A stretch of 35,183 bases of DNA, from IMG/VR virus record IMGVR_UViG_3300042519_000268, positions 1 through 35,183 of that record. One strand, 5' to 3'. A model generated the notes under the pieces. It had not been told where the DNA came from. It was given only the letters and a program-made list of their open reading frames with translations, and searched no databases. The stretch is from a virus. The stretch's first letter is position 1. Every line of letters starts with the position of its first letter. Below are positions 21,721 to 28,088 of the stretch, piece after piece. The translations under genes were made by a program, and so were the position numbers.

Positions 21721-22170
21721 GTGGAACTTTTCTTCGAGGTTTACGGCATTGCCGCACCGCAGGGTTCAAAGAAGTCGATTGGGAATGGTCGCTTCATTGA
21801 GGCCTCTAAAAAACTTCCGGCTTGGCGTAAAAGGGTCAAAGAGGCGGCTGCCGATGCTGTCGCTTCTGCGAACTGGGTTACGCTTTCTGGCCCTACGGAA
21901 CTCAGTGTCGTTTTTTTCTTACCTCGCCCGAAATCCGTTACCGCAACTAGAAGGCCACTTCCCACGGTCCCGCCCGACATCGACAAACTGGTTAGAGGCG
22001 TCTTTGACTCTTGCACAGATGCGGGAGTCTGGGAAGACGACTCGTTAGTGTGCAAGATCAGCGCACATAAAATGTATGACGATGCTCGGGAACCTGGGGC
22101 TTCCATTACCGTTCGTTCTCTATTAGACTTGGGCGTGTCGCTACCTGGCGTAGCAGACAATCTTGTTTAG
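21721..22170 (+). CDS. rusA: RusA-family Holliday junction resolvase
   Basis: The 149-residue protein shows the RusA series: an N-terminal APQGSKKS, then KLPAWRKRV, FFLPRPKS, and the acidic site PPDIDKLVRGVFDSCTDAGV with WEDDSLV next. D86, D88 and D107 are spaced exactly as the catalytic D70, D72 and D91 of E. coli RusA. It would cut branched recombination and replication intermediates before packaging. It starts at GTG 21721, probably leaderless, 8 bases after the SSB-like gene. Confidence 0.92.
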   Translation: MELFFEVYGIAAPQGSKKSIGNGRFIEASKKLPAWRKRVKEAAADAVASANWVTLSGPTELSVVFFLPRPKSVTATRRPLPTVPPDIDKLVRGVFDSCTDAGVWEDDSLVCKISAHKMYDDAREPGASITVRSLLDLGVSLPGVADNLV

Positions 22171-22194
22171 CGTTACGTTTGGAAAGGGAAACAA

Positions 22195-22416
22195 ATGCTT
22201 GAAGATTTGACACCACCGGTCAAGGTTTTTCCTTGCAAGGTGCGAGAAGTTACTCAAACGTTAGAAGAATCTGACGGTGCGATCTTTATGAAAGCAATCA
22301 GCGATGTTGCTGCTTGGTCGAACAATGGTCTTGCTTCTGAGCTAAACAAGCGCGGTGTTTACATTAGTGAGAAGTCGATTAGGAAGCACCGCAGGAAAGA
22401 GTGTTCTTGTGCTTGA
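22195..22416 (+). CDS. hypothetical protein, HTH-like
   Basis: The 73-residue protein starts at ATG 22195 after GGAAAGGGAAACAA. The second half (VAAWSNNGLASELNKRGVYI, then SEKSIRKHRRKECSC) looks like a helix-turn-helix recognition pair, as in small actinophage DNA-binding proteins that precede a phosphoesterase gene. It overlaps the next gene's GTG start by 8 bases, which suggests the two are made together. Confidence 0.6.
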   Translation: MLEDLTPPVKVFPCKVREVTQTLEESDGAIFMKAISDVAAWSNNGLASELNKRGVYISEKSIRKHRRKECSCA

Positions 22417-23563
22417 TGACTTGCAACCAGCAAGAAAGGTAGAAGCGCCTTCTGGGTTCCGTCCAGCTATCGAATTTGACGGCAACGAGGGTCTTGCTAC
22501 TACGGAGGGTCTATCCGATCTTCCAAACTTTAGTGACTTTCTTGCGGACAGGGGTTACTCTCCTGACGAGTATGAGATCGTAGGGTCGCCTCGTACTTCG
22601 CAGTGGCAACGGTGGGACGGGGAGTGGTTAACCTCGTATCGTTTTCACTTCCGCAAGAAGGTCACTGATGTTGACTTGCCCACGTTGTATGCGGAGGCCA
22701 AGAAGTTCAAGAAGGGTAAACCGCCTGTCAAGAAGAAGGCGACAAAGACTTACGTTATCTGCCCGGCTGATTTCCAGATTGGTAAGGGCGGGTCTCGCGG
22801 CGGACACTTGGAGTCTATTCAGCGCATCCATGAAGCTTATGCGCGCGTGGAAGAGAAGCTGAAGGTCGGCAACTACGATCACATTGTGATCTTGGACATG
22901 GGCGACATTGTGGAAGGTGTGAACAACAAGGCCGACATGGATCAGCTCATCACCAATACTCTTAGCCCGATGCAGCAAACAGATGTTGCGGCTGCGTTGA
23001 TTTGGGATTTGTTGAAGATGGCGTCAAAGTACGCCCCCCTGACTTACGGTTCGGTTGCTTCGAACCATTGCCAGTTCCGTGTGAACAAGGCGGCGGTTGG
23101 TAGGCCGGGCACGGACGACTGGGGCATTGTTATTCTTCAGCAGTTGCGTCGCCTCGCCACAGAGGTTGGCTTGCCTGTAGAGCGTTGGCTTGTTCCACAC
23201 GCCCACGATGAAGGGTTCGCCTTTGACGTGTTCGATGACGGGTCACACATTATCGGAGCCATTCACGGGCACCAGGTTGCCAGACCAGACTCTTTTCAAA
23301 GCTTCTGGACCAAAGCAGTGTTTAACAACACCTACTTGGCAGCAGCAAACCTTATGGTCTCAGGTCACTTCCACCACCACAGGGTCGAACAGTTCTCCGG
23401 CAGCGAGGGTAGGGAACGCTGGTGGGTTCAAGCGTCCACAATGGACAACGGTTCCGACTGGTTCACCCGCATGAACGGGGGAGGCGGGGACTCAACCCCA
23501 GCAATCACATGCTTCGAACTAGAAAAAGGTGTGCCTTTCCGCGGGAAGGTTGATCTGCTGTAA
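22409..23563 (+). CDS. calcineurin-like metallophosphoesterase
   Basis: From GTG 22409 (GGAAAGAG upstream) the product has 384 residues. Metal-binding motifs appear in the right order: D-x-Q in CPADFQIGKGG, GD in DMGDIVEG, N-H in VASNHCQ, an isolated H in IGAIHGHQ, and GHFHHH near the C-terminus. This is the metallophosphoesterase core. The first 110 residues hold no known domain. Such enzymes are frequent in actinophage replication regions and may remove 3' phosphates or act as nucleases; the substrate is unknown. The ORF is open upstream to 22355, but this would overlap the previous gene by 62 bases without a Shine-Dalgarno. Confidence 0.85.
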   Translation: MLDDLQPARKVEAPSGFRPAIEFDGNEGLATTEGLSDLPNFSDFLADRGYSPDEYEIVGSPRTSQWQRWDGEWLTSYRFHFRKKVTDVDLPTLYAEAKKFKKGKPPVKKKATKTYVICPADFQIGKGGSRGGHLESIQRIHEAYARVEEKLKVGNYDHIVILDMGDIVEGVNNKADMDQLITNTLSPMQQTDVAAALIWDLLKMASKYAPLTYGSVASNHCQFRVNKAAVGRPGTDDWGIVILQQLRRLATEVGLPVERWLVPHAHDEGFAFDVFDDGSHIIGAIHGHQVARPDSFQSFWTKAVFNNTYLAAANLMVSGHFHHHRVEQFSGSEGRERWWVQASTMDNGSDWFTRMNGGGGDSTPAITCFELEKGVPFRGKVDLL

Positions 23564-23580
23564 CTCGCCGGCCGTGTTGC

Positions 23581-23609
23581 TTGATTTTAGATAGCAAACG
23601 GTGTTTACT
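23581..23609 (+). promoter_or_regulatory. promoter TTGATT-17-TTTACT
   Basis: TTGATT (23581-23586) and TTTACT (23604-23609) are 17 bp apart. Transcription would start near 23616, giving a leader of about 30 bases with a GGAGGGG Shine-Dalgarno (23637-23643) for ATG 23646. Confidence 0.5.
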
Positions 23610-23645
23610 ATGACTAACACGTCACAAGGTTTATTTGGAGGGGAA

Positions 23646-23828
23646 ATGACCAGAGAACAAGAACTGTTGCAAGTAGCGAGTAACTATTCGCAGAAGCTTG
23701 GCAGCATAAAGACTAACCCGCCCGTTGAGAAGCGTTACAGTAACGACTCTAGGGATCGCATTGCAACTTCGATGCGCAGTTACTACAGGCAGGTTTCGGC
23801 ATTGTTGGTGTCGGAAGGTAAAAACTGA
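23646..23828 (+). CDS. small hypothetical basic protein
   Basis: I choose ATG 23646, which has GGAGGGG ideally placed, over the upstream starts of the same frame (ATG 23610, GTG 23601). The 60-residue product reads MTREQELLQVASNYSQKL and then KRYSNDSRDRIATSMRSYYR. It is basic and helical, has its own promoter, and is followed by a strong terminator, so it is a monocistronic unit. No family recognised. Confidence 0.6.
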   Translation: MTREQELLQVASNYSQKLGSIKTNPPVEKRYSNDSRDRIATSMRSYYRQVSALLVSEGKN

Positions 23829-23881
23829 AACAGTCTTCCATGAGATTGTCTTCCTTGAAATACAATTAAATATCGGTCAAC

Positions 23882-23925
23882 AAAAAAAAGGGGGGGGTCT
23901 CGCCCATGCGAGGCTCCTCTTTTTT
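23882..23925 (+). terminator. strong rho-independent terminator
   Basis: A long hairpin has core CTCGC (23899-23903) pairing with GCGAG (23908-23912) around CCAT. It is extended by G-C and G-U pairs between the 8-G run (23890-23897) and 23913-23921, and by A-T pairs between the 8-A run and the T tract 23920-23925. The A and T flanks make it potentially bidirectional. Confidence 0.85.
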
Positions 23926-23933
23926 GTGTCTTG

Positions 23934-24012
23934 GGGCGCGTTCTGGGTTCGACTGTTTGTAAAGCCCTTCACGGGAGCAGGCAAGAGCAGAGTTCGATTC
24001 TCTGCGCGTCCA
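23934..24012 (+). ncRNA. tmRNA-like mini-RNA: tRNA-like domain without the mRNA-like part
   Basis: A 7-bp acceptor stem (23934-23940 with 24005-24011) contains a G3-U70 wobble, the alanine identity element. It is followed by A73, with no encoded CCA. A perfect 5-bp T-arm (23988-23992 with 24000-24004) encloses TTCGATT. The 5' part reads TTCTGGGTTCGAC, the D-loop-like start of tmRNA, and GCAGGCAAGAG (23977-23987) resembles the segment before the tag-reading region in actinobacterial tmRNA as I remember it. No D-arm or anticodon arm fits. A whole tmRNA has about 350 nt; here the tag-coding region and pseudoknots are absent. It could be a functional mini-RNA, a decoy, or a relic of an ssrA attachment site. 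No clear promoter lies between the terminator and the element. Confidence 0.6.
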
Positions 24013-24031
24013 CAATGTTCGGTAAAAAAAA

Positions 24032-24091
24032 CATTCGGTCAGAAAAAATCTGTGGGGAAAACAAAATTTGGCAAGTTTGTGAACTTCCTGA
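24032..24091 (+). repeat. 60-bp intergenic repeat, copy R1
   Basis: It aligns with R3 (26472-26530) over its full length with a single gap, sharing ATTCGGT, TCT, GGG, AGTTTGTG and the final CCTGA. It precedes the HNH gene. Unlike copies R2 and R3 it is not followed by a LexA-type palindrome but by a TAAACT -10 box. Confidence 0.55.
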
Positions 24092-24092
24092 G

Positions 24093-24098
24093 TAAACT
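24093..24098 (+). promoter_or_regulatory. -10 element TAAACT, leaderless start of the HNH gene
   Basis: TAAACT is followed by exactly 6 bases and ATG 24105, with no Shine-Dalgarno. It directly follows repeat R1. Confidence 0.55.
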
Positions 24099-24104
24099 CT
24101 TCAT

Positions 24105-24425
24105 ATGAGTAACTTTCGGCAGCCGTGCCTGGATTGCGGTGTTGTGACCCGTAACGGTTCTCGCTGCCCGGAACATCAGCAGTCCCGTGACCGTTATGTG
24201 GATATGGCTAAGGCGGCCCGCAAGCGCGCGACTGGGCAATACTCTGGGGATTACCGCAAGCGCGCTAAAGCTGTGCGGGACTCAGCGAACATTTGTTGGT
24301 TGTGTGGTGGTGGTGCGCGCCCTAATGATCCTTGGCAGGCCGACCACGTTATTCCTGGTGATGCTGACTCTCCGTTGGCTCCGGCTCACCGCTCTTGTAA
24401 TGCGGCTCGGGGCAACAAAGTTTAG
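24105..24425 (+). CDS. HNH endonuclease
   Basis: The 106-residue protein has an N-terminal zinc-binding part (CLDCGVVTRNGSRCPEH) and a full C-terminal HNH motif: CWLCGG (residues about 65-70), WQADHVIPG with the catalytic His, and AHRSCNAARGNK with the N and the final metal residues. HNH proteins of this compact form are usually encoded near the terminase genes and act with them in packaging cleavage; here it lies about 4 kb upstream of terS, separated by the accessory block, which therefore looks inserted. It is probably transcribed leaderless from TAAACT. Confidence 0.87.
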   Translation: MSNFRQPCLDCGVVTRNGSRCPEHQQSRDRYVDMAKAARKRATGQYSGDYRKRAKAVRDSANICWLCGGGARPNDPWQADHVIPGDADSPLAPAHRSCNAARGNKV

Positions 24426-24443
24426 GTTTATTCGGCTCGGCTT

Positions 24444-24502
24444 AATTCGGTTAAGAAGTCTCTTAGGCTGACACAGATTTGGGCAGTCTGTGAGTTTTGT
24501 CG
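24444..24502 (+). repeat. 60-bp intergenic repeat, copy R2
   Basis: It shares AATTCGGTTAAG and GACACAGATTTG with R3 at the identical 26-base distance, and runs into a LexA-type box at 24500. The 207-base gap 24426-24632 also holds an 11-bp inverted repeat with one mismatch (24519-24529 with 24546-24556) and the promoter at 24562. Confidence 0.65.
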
Positions 24503-24515
24503 AACATTTGTTCGA
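24500..24515. promoter_or_regulatory. LexA (SOS) box TCGAACATTTGTTCGA
   Basis: This 16-bp palindrome matches the actinobacterial LexA consensus TCGAAC-N4-GTTCGA perfectly, with 7 of 7 complementary bases on each side. It lies about 47 bases upstream of a TTGACA-type promoter. Host LexA is the likely ligand; a phage-encoded repressor with similar specificity is the alternative. Confidence 0.75.
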
Positions 24516-24561
24516 ATAAGCGGCGTTTGATAACGGTTTGGTAAACAAAGGCCGCTGATCC

Positions 24562-24590
24562 TTGACACGCGTGTTGCGGGCGCTTACCGT
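24562..24590 (+). promoter_or_regulatory. consensus promoter TTGACA-17-TACCGT
   Basis: A perfect -35 TTGACA (24562-24567) is 17 bp before TACCGT (24585-24590). Transcription would start near 24597 and serve the overlapping gene series from 24633. It is the best two-part promoter seen in the window. Confidence 0.72.
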
Positions 24591-24632
24591 GTGTGTTATC
24601 CGCGCTAGACGCGGGCACGAAAGGAAAAACAA

Positions 24633-24854
24633 ATGACAATCGAAGATGAAAAAAAGGCGCAGCGGATCACGGTAACGTTTACGCAGAATGACGCCGACTG
24701 GCTGGCCGATTACCTCGGCGGAATGTGGGAAGTGTCCTACAGCGGCATAGACGAACTGGATTATTTTCTGCCTATGCTGACCACCTATAAGGCGCTGATC
24801 AACGCTGGCGCTGCCCCGTACAAAAATGAGCCGGTGAAGGCGGTGAGTGAGTAA
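24633..24854 (+). CDS. hypothetical protein, first gene of accessory operon
   Basis: The 73-residue acidic protein starts at ATG 24633 after GAAAGGAAAAACAA. It contains FTQNDADWLADYLGGMWEVSY and a helical LPMLTTYKALINAG. No family recognised. It shares a base with the next start (TAATG), the first of a chain of coupled small genes controlled by the promoter at 24562 and possibly by LexA. Confidence 0.65.
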   Translation: MTIEDEKKAQRITVTFTQNDADWLADYLGGMWEVSYSGIDELDYFLPMLTTYKALINAGAAPYKNEPVKAVSE

Positions 24855-25018
24855 TGACTTACCGACTCAGCGTGCGGCTTATCGCTAATGAAGTATTTAC
24901 TTCGGAAGAAAAAGCCCGTGATTTTGCGCATAAATGGTTAGATCGGCTTGCCGATCGTGATGAGCCCTATACGTGGGATAGTTGCGATTGGCAAATTTTA
25001 AGCGAGGCGGGCGAATAA
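24854..25018 (+). CDS. small hypothetical protein
   Basis: ATG 24854 overlaps the preceding stop by one base and its TAA 25016-25018 overlaps the next ATG by one base. The 54-residue product (MTYRLSVRLIANEVFTSEEK, then ARDFAHKWLDRLADRDEPY) is well-formed. Its tight coupling on both sides supports a real gene. Function unknown. Confidence 0.7.
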   Translation: MTYRLSVRLIANEVFTSEEKARDFAHKWLDRLADRDEPYTWDSCDWQILSEAGE

Positions 25019-25314
25019 TGAGTTACGCTAACCCGCTTGACACGCGCATTGTTCAAGTTGTTTTAGACGATTTGGAAGATAACAATGCTCACGCTATGTG
25101 CGATCTTTTGGCGTACTCTTACGGGTTGCCGTGGAGTGTGCCACAGGAAGTAGCGCGCGAAGCCTACGAACTAGCCAAAAACTATTTGATTGACTATCGC
25201 CTAAATGGGGCTCGCAGCGCTATTGTGCCTTGTCCTAAGCACGAAGGCGCGTTCGACTGTACGCCTTTTTGCGAAGTGTGTGAGGGCAATCAGGAAGTTA
25301 CGGTGACAGCGTGA
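25018..25314 (+). CDS. hypothetical protein with cysteine cluster
   Basis: I choose ATG 25018, coupled to the upstream stop. The 98-residue product has a helical middle (PQEVAREAYELAKNYLIDYR) and a C-terminal cluster of cysteines (CPKHEGAFDCTPFCEVCEG) that could bind a metal. It overlaps the next GTG start by 4 bases. No known family. Confidence 0.65.
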   Translation: MSYANPLDTRIVQVVLDDLEDNNAHAMCDLLAYSYGLPWSVPQEVAREAYELAKNYLIDYRLNGARSAIVPCPKHEGAFDCTPFCEVCEGNQEVTVTA

Positions 25315-25502
25315 CGGTTTGGCGTATTGACTACACGTATGTGTGTTGGAAGTGTCCTACACGCCACGAGTCAAGTTACACGGTGAACGCCCGGAATATG
25401 GTGGTCGCGTTTGACTCTTGGCTTAGCGATCTTAGGGGCGACTTTGGTGGCACTTGGAATTATGAACCCGTAGTAACAACAATCAGAAAGGAAACACAAT
25501 GA
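25311..25502 (+). CDS. small hypothetical protein
   Basis: GTG 25311 overlaps the previous stop (GTGA). The 63-residue product has a C-x2-C pair (YVCWKCPTRHE) and an aromatic C-terminal half. The Shine-Dalgarno of the next gene (GAAAGGAAACACA) lies in its last codons, and the stop overlaps the next ATG by 4 bases. Function unknown. Confidence 0.62.
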   Translation: MTVWRIDYTYVCWKCPTRHESSYTVNARNMVVAFDSWLSDLRGDFGGTWNYEPVVTTIRKETQ

Positions 25503-25723
25503 AGAAATATGAAGTAACCGGATACCTACAAATACCTGTTTTTGTGACTGTGGAAGCCGATAACGCGGCGGAAGCGTTGGAGAAGGGTAGTAATGAAATA
25601 GAACTGGGCTTTGGCGTACAAGGCGACCAGTATTGGCAGGATGACTACTTTGTTTGGGATATCGAAGCGGATCGCCCTGCCGACAATGAAATCGATTACA
25701 ACCTAGTAAGGGAAACAAAATGA
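25499..25723 (+). CDS. hypothetical protein with a ferredoxin-like (DpnD/PcfM-type) repeat feature
   Basis: The 74-residue acidic protein starts at ATG 25499. Its first half (KYEVTGYLQIPVFVTVEADN, then AAEALEKGSNEI) has a strand-strand-helix pattern in which 'v-x-A-x-x-x-x-E-A-x-x-x-a' is typical of small phage proteins such as the DpnD/PcfM group. The resemblance is weak and offered only as a hint. The stop overlaps the next start by 4 bases. Confidence 0.6.
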   Translation: MKKYEVTGYLQIPVFVTVEADNAAEALEKGSNEIELGFGVQGDQYWQDDYFVWDIEADRPADNEIDYNLVRETK

Positions 25724-25938
25724 AAGATGTAGTAGTTATCGAAGGTGAAGATTACAAATGGTTCTATGATTTCCTGTTTCGTATTAGTTTCGACAATGAA
25801 GCGCCTAACGGGGACGACCACGACCGTATTGCCGGGCTTATCCAACGAAACTCGTGCTGCCAGCGGTGTGAGGATAACTGGAACGCGCAGGCACTTGAAG
25901 ACGCCGGTTATGAAAAGAAGGGGGGGGTCAATGTTTAG
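25720..25938 (+). CDS. small hypothetical protein
   Basis: The 72-residue acidic protein is coupled to the previous gene (ATGA) with GTAAGGGAAACAAA upstream. It contains a CCQRC cluster (near residue 46) and VVIEGEDYKWFYDFLFRISF. The last codons hold an 8-G run (25920-25927) that also acts as Shine-Dalgarno for the next gene. No family recognised. Confidence 0.6.
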   Translation: MKDVVVIEGEDYKWFYDFLFRISFDNEAPNGDDHDRIAGLIQRNSCCQRCEDNWNAQALEDAGYEKKGGVNV

Positions 25939-26128
25939 GCCCGAAATGTTTGCGAAACCCGAATATGAGACGGTGGAAGATGGCTCGCCGGAAGCGTGGC
26001 GGGTTACTCTCACTAACTTTGGTAAGGGTTTGGTGTGGGTCGCGTGGATAACCGTGGGCCTTGTGGCCGCGTGTTTCTACTTTATTTGGATCGTTATTGC
26101 TAGCACTTTCAAGATTGGAAACTCATAA
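25931..26128 (+). CDS. small membrane protein
   Basis: ATG 25931 lies just behind an 8-G run. The 65-residue product has an acidic N-terminal half and one long membrane segment (GLVWVAWITVGLVAACFYFI plus WIVIAS). Frames extending further upstream cross the previous gene and lack a start signal. The stop shares a base with the next ATG (TAATG). It may act at the host membrane; function unknown. Confidence 0.65.
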   Translation: MFRPEMFAKPEYETVEDGSPEAWRVTLTNFGKGLVWVAWITVGLVAACFYFIWIVIASTFKIGNS

Positions 26129-26454
26129 TGGGTATGGTGACAGACTTTATCAAGTCGCTACTAGAGCAAACACCGGCTTACACGCCGGAAGAAAGCCGTA
26201 TGGCCGATTGGGCGAACGCCGTGACAAGTGACAACTGGGTTCTGCTCCACAAACTACGTATGGAAGAGAACCTAGACACGGGTGATTTCTTTATGCGGGT
26301 TGCTGAAGGTTACGCTCACGCTTATGCGGCGGGCCGTGAACCTACCCGTAACGCGGATTGGAGCGCCTTCAAGAAAACCTTGGAGAACCTTCATCACCCG
26401 TTGCTTGCGGACGCGGTGAAGTATCGTCACGACAACCGGACGGGCCGCGTGTGA
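26128..26454 (+). CDS. hypothetical protein, last gene of accessory operon
   Basis: The 108-residue mainly helical protein starts at ATG 26128, sharing a base with the upstream stop. Features are an N-terminal TDFIKSLLEQTPAYTPEESR and a second part with FFMRVAEGYAHAYAAGREP. No family recognised. The gene closes the coupled series that begins at 24633; a 344-base non-coding interval with repeat R3 and LexA boxes follows. Confidence 0.62.
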   Translation: MGMVTDFIKSLLEQTPAYTPEESRMADWANAVTSDNWVLLHKLRMEENLDTGDFFMRVAEGYAHAYAAGREPTRNADWSAFKKTLENLHHPLLADAVKYRHDNRTGRV

Positions 26455-26471
26455 TTTCGGTCAAGCAAAAT

Positions 26472-26530
26472 AATTCGGTTAAGTTGTTTCTATGGGAGAC
26501 ACAGATTTGACGAGTTTGTGTGTTCCCTGA
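26472..26530 (+). repeat. 60-bp intergenic repeat, copy R3
   Basis: AATTCGGTTAAG and GACACAGATTTG occur at the same 26-base distance as in R2, and the rest aligns with R1 with one gap. It is followed by the LexA boxes at 26536. R2 and R3 flank the accessory operon 24633-26454 exactly. Confidence 0.65.
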
Positions 26531-26535
26531 ACGGT

Positions 26536-26564
26536 TCGAACACTTGTTTCGAACACTTGTTCGA
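26536..26564. promoter_or_regulatory. tandem LexA (SOS) boxes
   Basis: TCGAACACTTGTTCGA at 26549-26564 is a perfect LexA-type palindrome. Directly before it TCGAACACTTGTTTCGA (26536-26552) is the same site with one extra T, overlapping the second by four bases. A 7-bp inverted repeat follows three bases later (AGGTAAG 26567-26573, CTTACCT 26575-26581). Confidence 0.72.
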
Positions 26565-26581
26565 GAAGGTAAGCCTTACCT

Positions 26582-26798
26582 AACCGGGCGGGGCGCGGGG
26601 GTGCCAGTAGGTGCCCCCGTAGCCGTGTCTGCCGCGTGTTTCTAATCACGCTGGAAGCGTTACCCGCCCAGAGTCCCGAAAATGGATTAGGCCGTTATCG
26701 TTACCGTTTTGTTATCAAAACGCGCCCTATATCCCGCCCGCCTCATTTAGTCTGAAGGCACGCGGCGGGGATCGCCCGCCCTAACTGAAGGGAACAAA
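26582..26798. other. non-coding interval with hairpin and inverted repeat
   Basis: No gene is visible between the LexA boxes and the GTG at 26799. A hairpin GGGGGTGCC/GGTGCCCCC with an AGTA loop (about 26599-26620, two G-U pairs) resembles a terminator stem without a T tract. CGTTTTG (26705-26711) and CAAAACG (26716-26722) form a perfect 7-bp inverted repeat around TTAT, operator-like. GAAGGGAACAAA precedes GTG 26799. Confidence 0.5.
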
Positions 26799-27515
26799 GT
26801 GGACACGACAACTCAACTAATGACAACAGCCGAGGCGTTGCACTATCAATGGCTGGAGCCCACCGGCGGGAGTATCCTTGACAGCGGCGGCACCTCTGGG
26901 CGCAATTGGCAGCGCAACCAAGGGAAGCCCGTGGAAGCTTGGACGGAAGCGCCCGAGGTTATCTGCGATGATTGGGGCGTAAGAGTAAATACGTTTCGCC
27001 TACTGCTAAAGCACCTCACGTACACGAAACGTAGCGATATCTTAACCCGAGGGTTCCGGGCTTATGTCGAGCGCCAACTGAAGGGTGAGGCGTATTACAA
27101 CACCCCCGATAGTGTCGAGGCTTGGCTGGAGGAAGCGCTGGGAATTGAGCCAACTAACACCTATAACACGTATAACTTCGAGTCTCTGCTGGATAGTACG
27201 CTGATGGTTGTTCACTTCGAAACTGTAGCGGGCCGCTATCTCGGATTGTCATATCACGGCGGGGCGGACGTGCGAGGGGGTTACACCGACTTCAAAGTAT
27301 ATGAAACCTGCGAGGACTACTGCCTTATGATGGGCTATGGTGACGCCTATATGCAATGCGCTAATGGTGACTGCGAGGTGAGGTACGACATACGCGGCGG
27401 CTATTCTGTGGACTACCAGGAGGGCACGGACAAGCAGATCGAAACAGACAAGCCCTGCCCTGAGTGTGGAAGCGCTTGGGAGGGTTCCACCTCCGAGTGC
27501 AATGGGGGCTGGTAA
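26799..27515 (+). CDS. hypothetical protein with C-terminal zinc-ribbon-like cysteines
   Basis: The 238-residue protein starts at GTG 26799 after TGAAGGGAACAAA. It is acidic and aromatic; the middle contains VVHFETVAGRYLGLSYHGGA and DVRGGYTDFKVYETCEDYC. Near the end a CPECGSAWEGSTSEC ribbon (residues about 221-235) suggests metal binding. I do not recognise a family. The base use (many GCC, GGC, CGC codons) is richer in GC than the structural genes. It shares a base with the next start (TAATG). Confidence 0.6.
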   Translation: MDTTTQLMTTAEALHYQWLEPTGGSILDSGGTSGRNWQRNQGKPVEAWTEAPEVICDDWGVRVNTFRLLLKHLTYTKRSDILTRGFRAYVERQLKGEAYYNTPDSVEAWLEEALGIEPTNTYNTYNFESLLDSTLMVVHFETVAGRYLGLSYHGGADVRGGYTDFKVYETCEDYCLMMGYGDAYMQCANGDCEVRYDIRGGYSVDYQEGTDKQIETDKPCPECGSAWEGSTSECNGGW

Positions 27516-27691
27516 TGAAACACTACCGGCTCACCCTATGGATCACACACGGCGATAACGCCGCCGCCCTATCGGTGGACACTTACGCGACTACACCCGG
27601 CCGCGCTATTGATCAAGCCCTAGACAAGTACCGCCTACCCGTTAGCGCCGTTATCGGGTGGCACACCATAACCAAGAGAGTGAGCAACTAA
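27515..27691 (+). CDS. small hypothetical protein
   Basis: ATG 27515 overlaps the previous stop by a base and gives 58 residues (MKHYRLTLWITHGDNAAALS and GRAIDQALDKYRL). The strand-helix pattern (basic strand, then A-x-x-A helix) resembles small ferredoxin-like phage proteins, without firm identification. Frequent CTA and GCC codons mark the change in base use in this block. Confidence 0.6.
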   Translation: MKHYRLTLWITHGDNAAALSVDTYATTPGRAIDQALDKYRLPVSAVIGWHTITKRVSN

Positions 27692-27694
27692 CTA

Positions 27695-28069
27695 ATGAGC
27701 AACACAGAAACCAAGCCCTGTGTGGAGTGTCTGGCCCCGGTGCCCGCCGATATACACGCCGAAGAACTAGGCTTCTGCCTGCCCTGTAGTAATGACTATT
27801 GGGGACACCTAGGCAAGTGGGAAGATACCCCGGTTGCCTACCGTGGGCCGGCTACGCGCCGGCGCTTGACAATACCAATAACACTAGGACTAACGCGTAC
27901 ACCTAGCGCCTATGCCGTTACCGTTACCGCGTTGATCACGGCTAGCGCGGTGGCAGCAACATTAGAACCGCCCACCGCCTACCTAGTACCCCTAGCCGCT
28001 ATAGCGTGGGCCGTGGCCCTATGGGGCTATAGGCGGGAGAGTCAACCGCGATACAAGCGCAACCAATAA
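27695..28069 (+). CDS. zinc-finger membrane protein, unknown function
   Basis: The 124-residue protein starts at ATG 27695, 3 bases after the previous stop. An N-terminal C-x2-C ... C-x2-C motif (CVECLAPVPAD..., FCLPC) is a probable zinc ribbon. Residues about 72-112 form two adjacent membrane helices (YAVTVTALITASAVAATLE and AYLVPLAAIAWAVALWGY). The plan, zinc ribbon plus two helices, is seen in small host-takeover or membrane-anchored phage proteins, but no name can be given. A terminator follows at once. Confidence 0.6.
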   Translation: MSNTETKPCVECLAPVPADIHAEELGFCLPCSNDYWGHLGKWEDTPVAYRGPATRRRLTIPITLGLTRTPSAYAVTVTALITASAVAATLEPPTAYLVPLAAIAWAVALWGYRRESQPRYKRNQ

Positions 28070-28088
28070 CTAAACACAACTAACACAC

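Noticed and set aside
23934-24012. Ordinary tRNA gene
   Set aside because: Acceptor stem and T-arm are perfect, but the 47 bases between 23941 and 23987 give no 4-bp D-stem and no 5-bp anticodon stem with a 7-base loop; the tmRNA-like reading fits better.
23934-24012. attP site of a temperate phage
   Set aside because: No integrase, excisionase pair or lysogeny repressor is visible in the complete genome, and the element holds both ends of the tmRNA-like gene rather than one. Kept only as a relic hypothesis.
23725-24108. 127-residue plus-strand ORF across the terminator and tmRNA-like element
   Set aside because: It begins inside the 60-residue gene, crosses a strong terminator and a structured RNA, and has no start signal.
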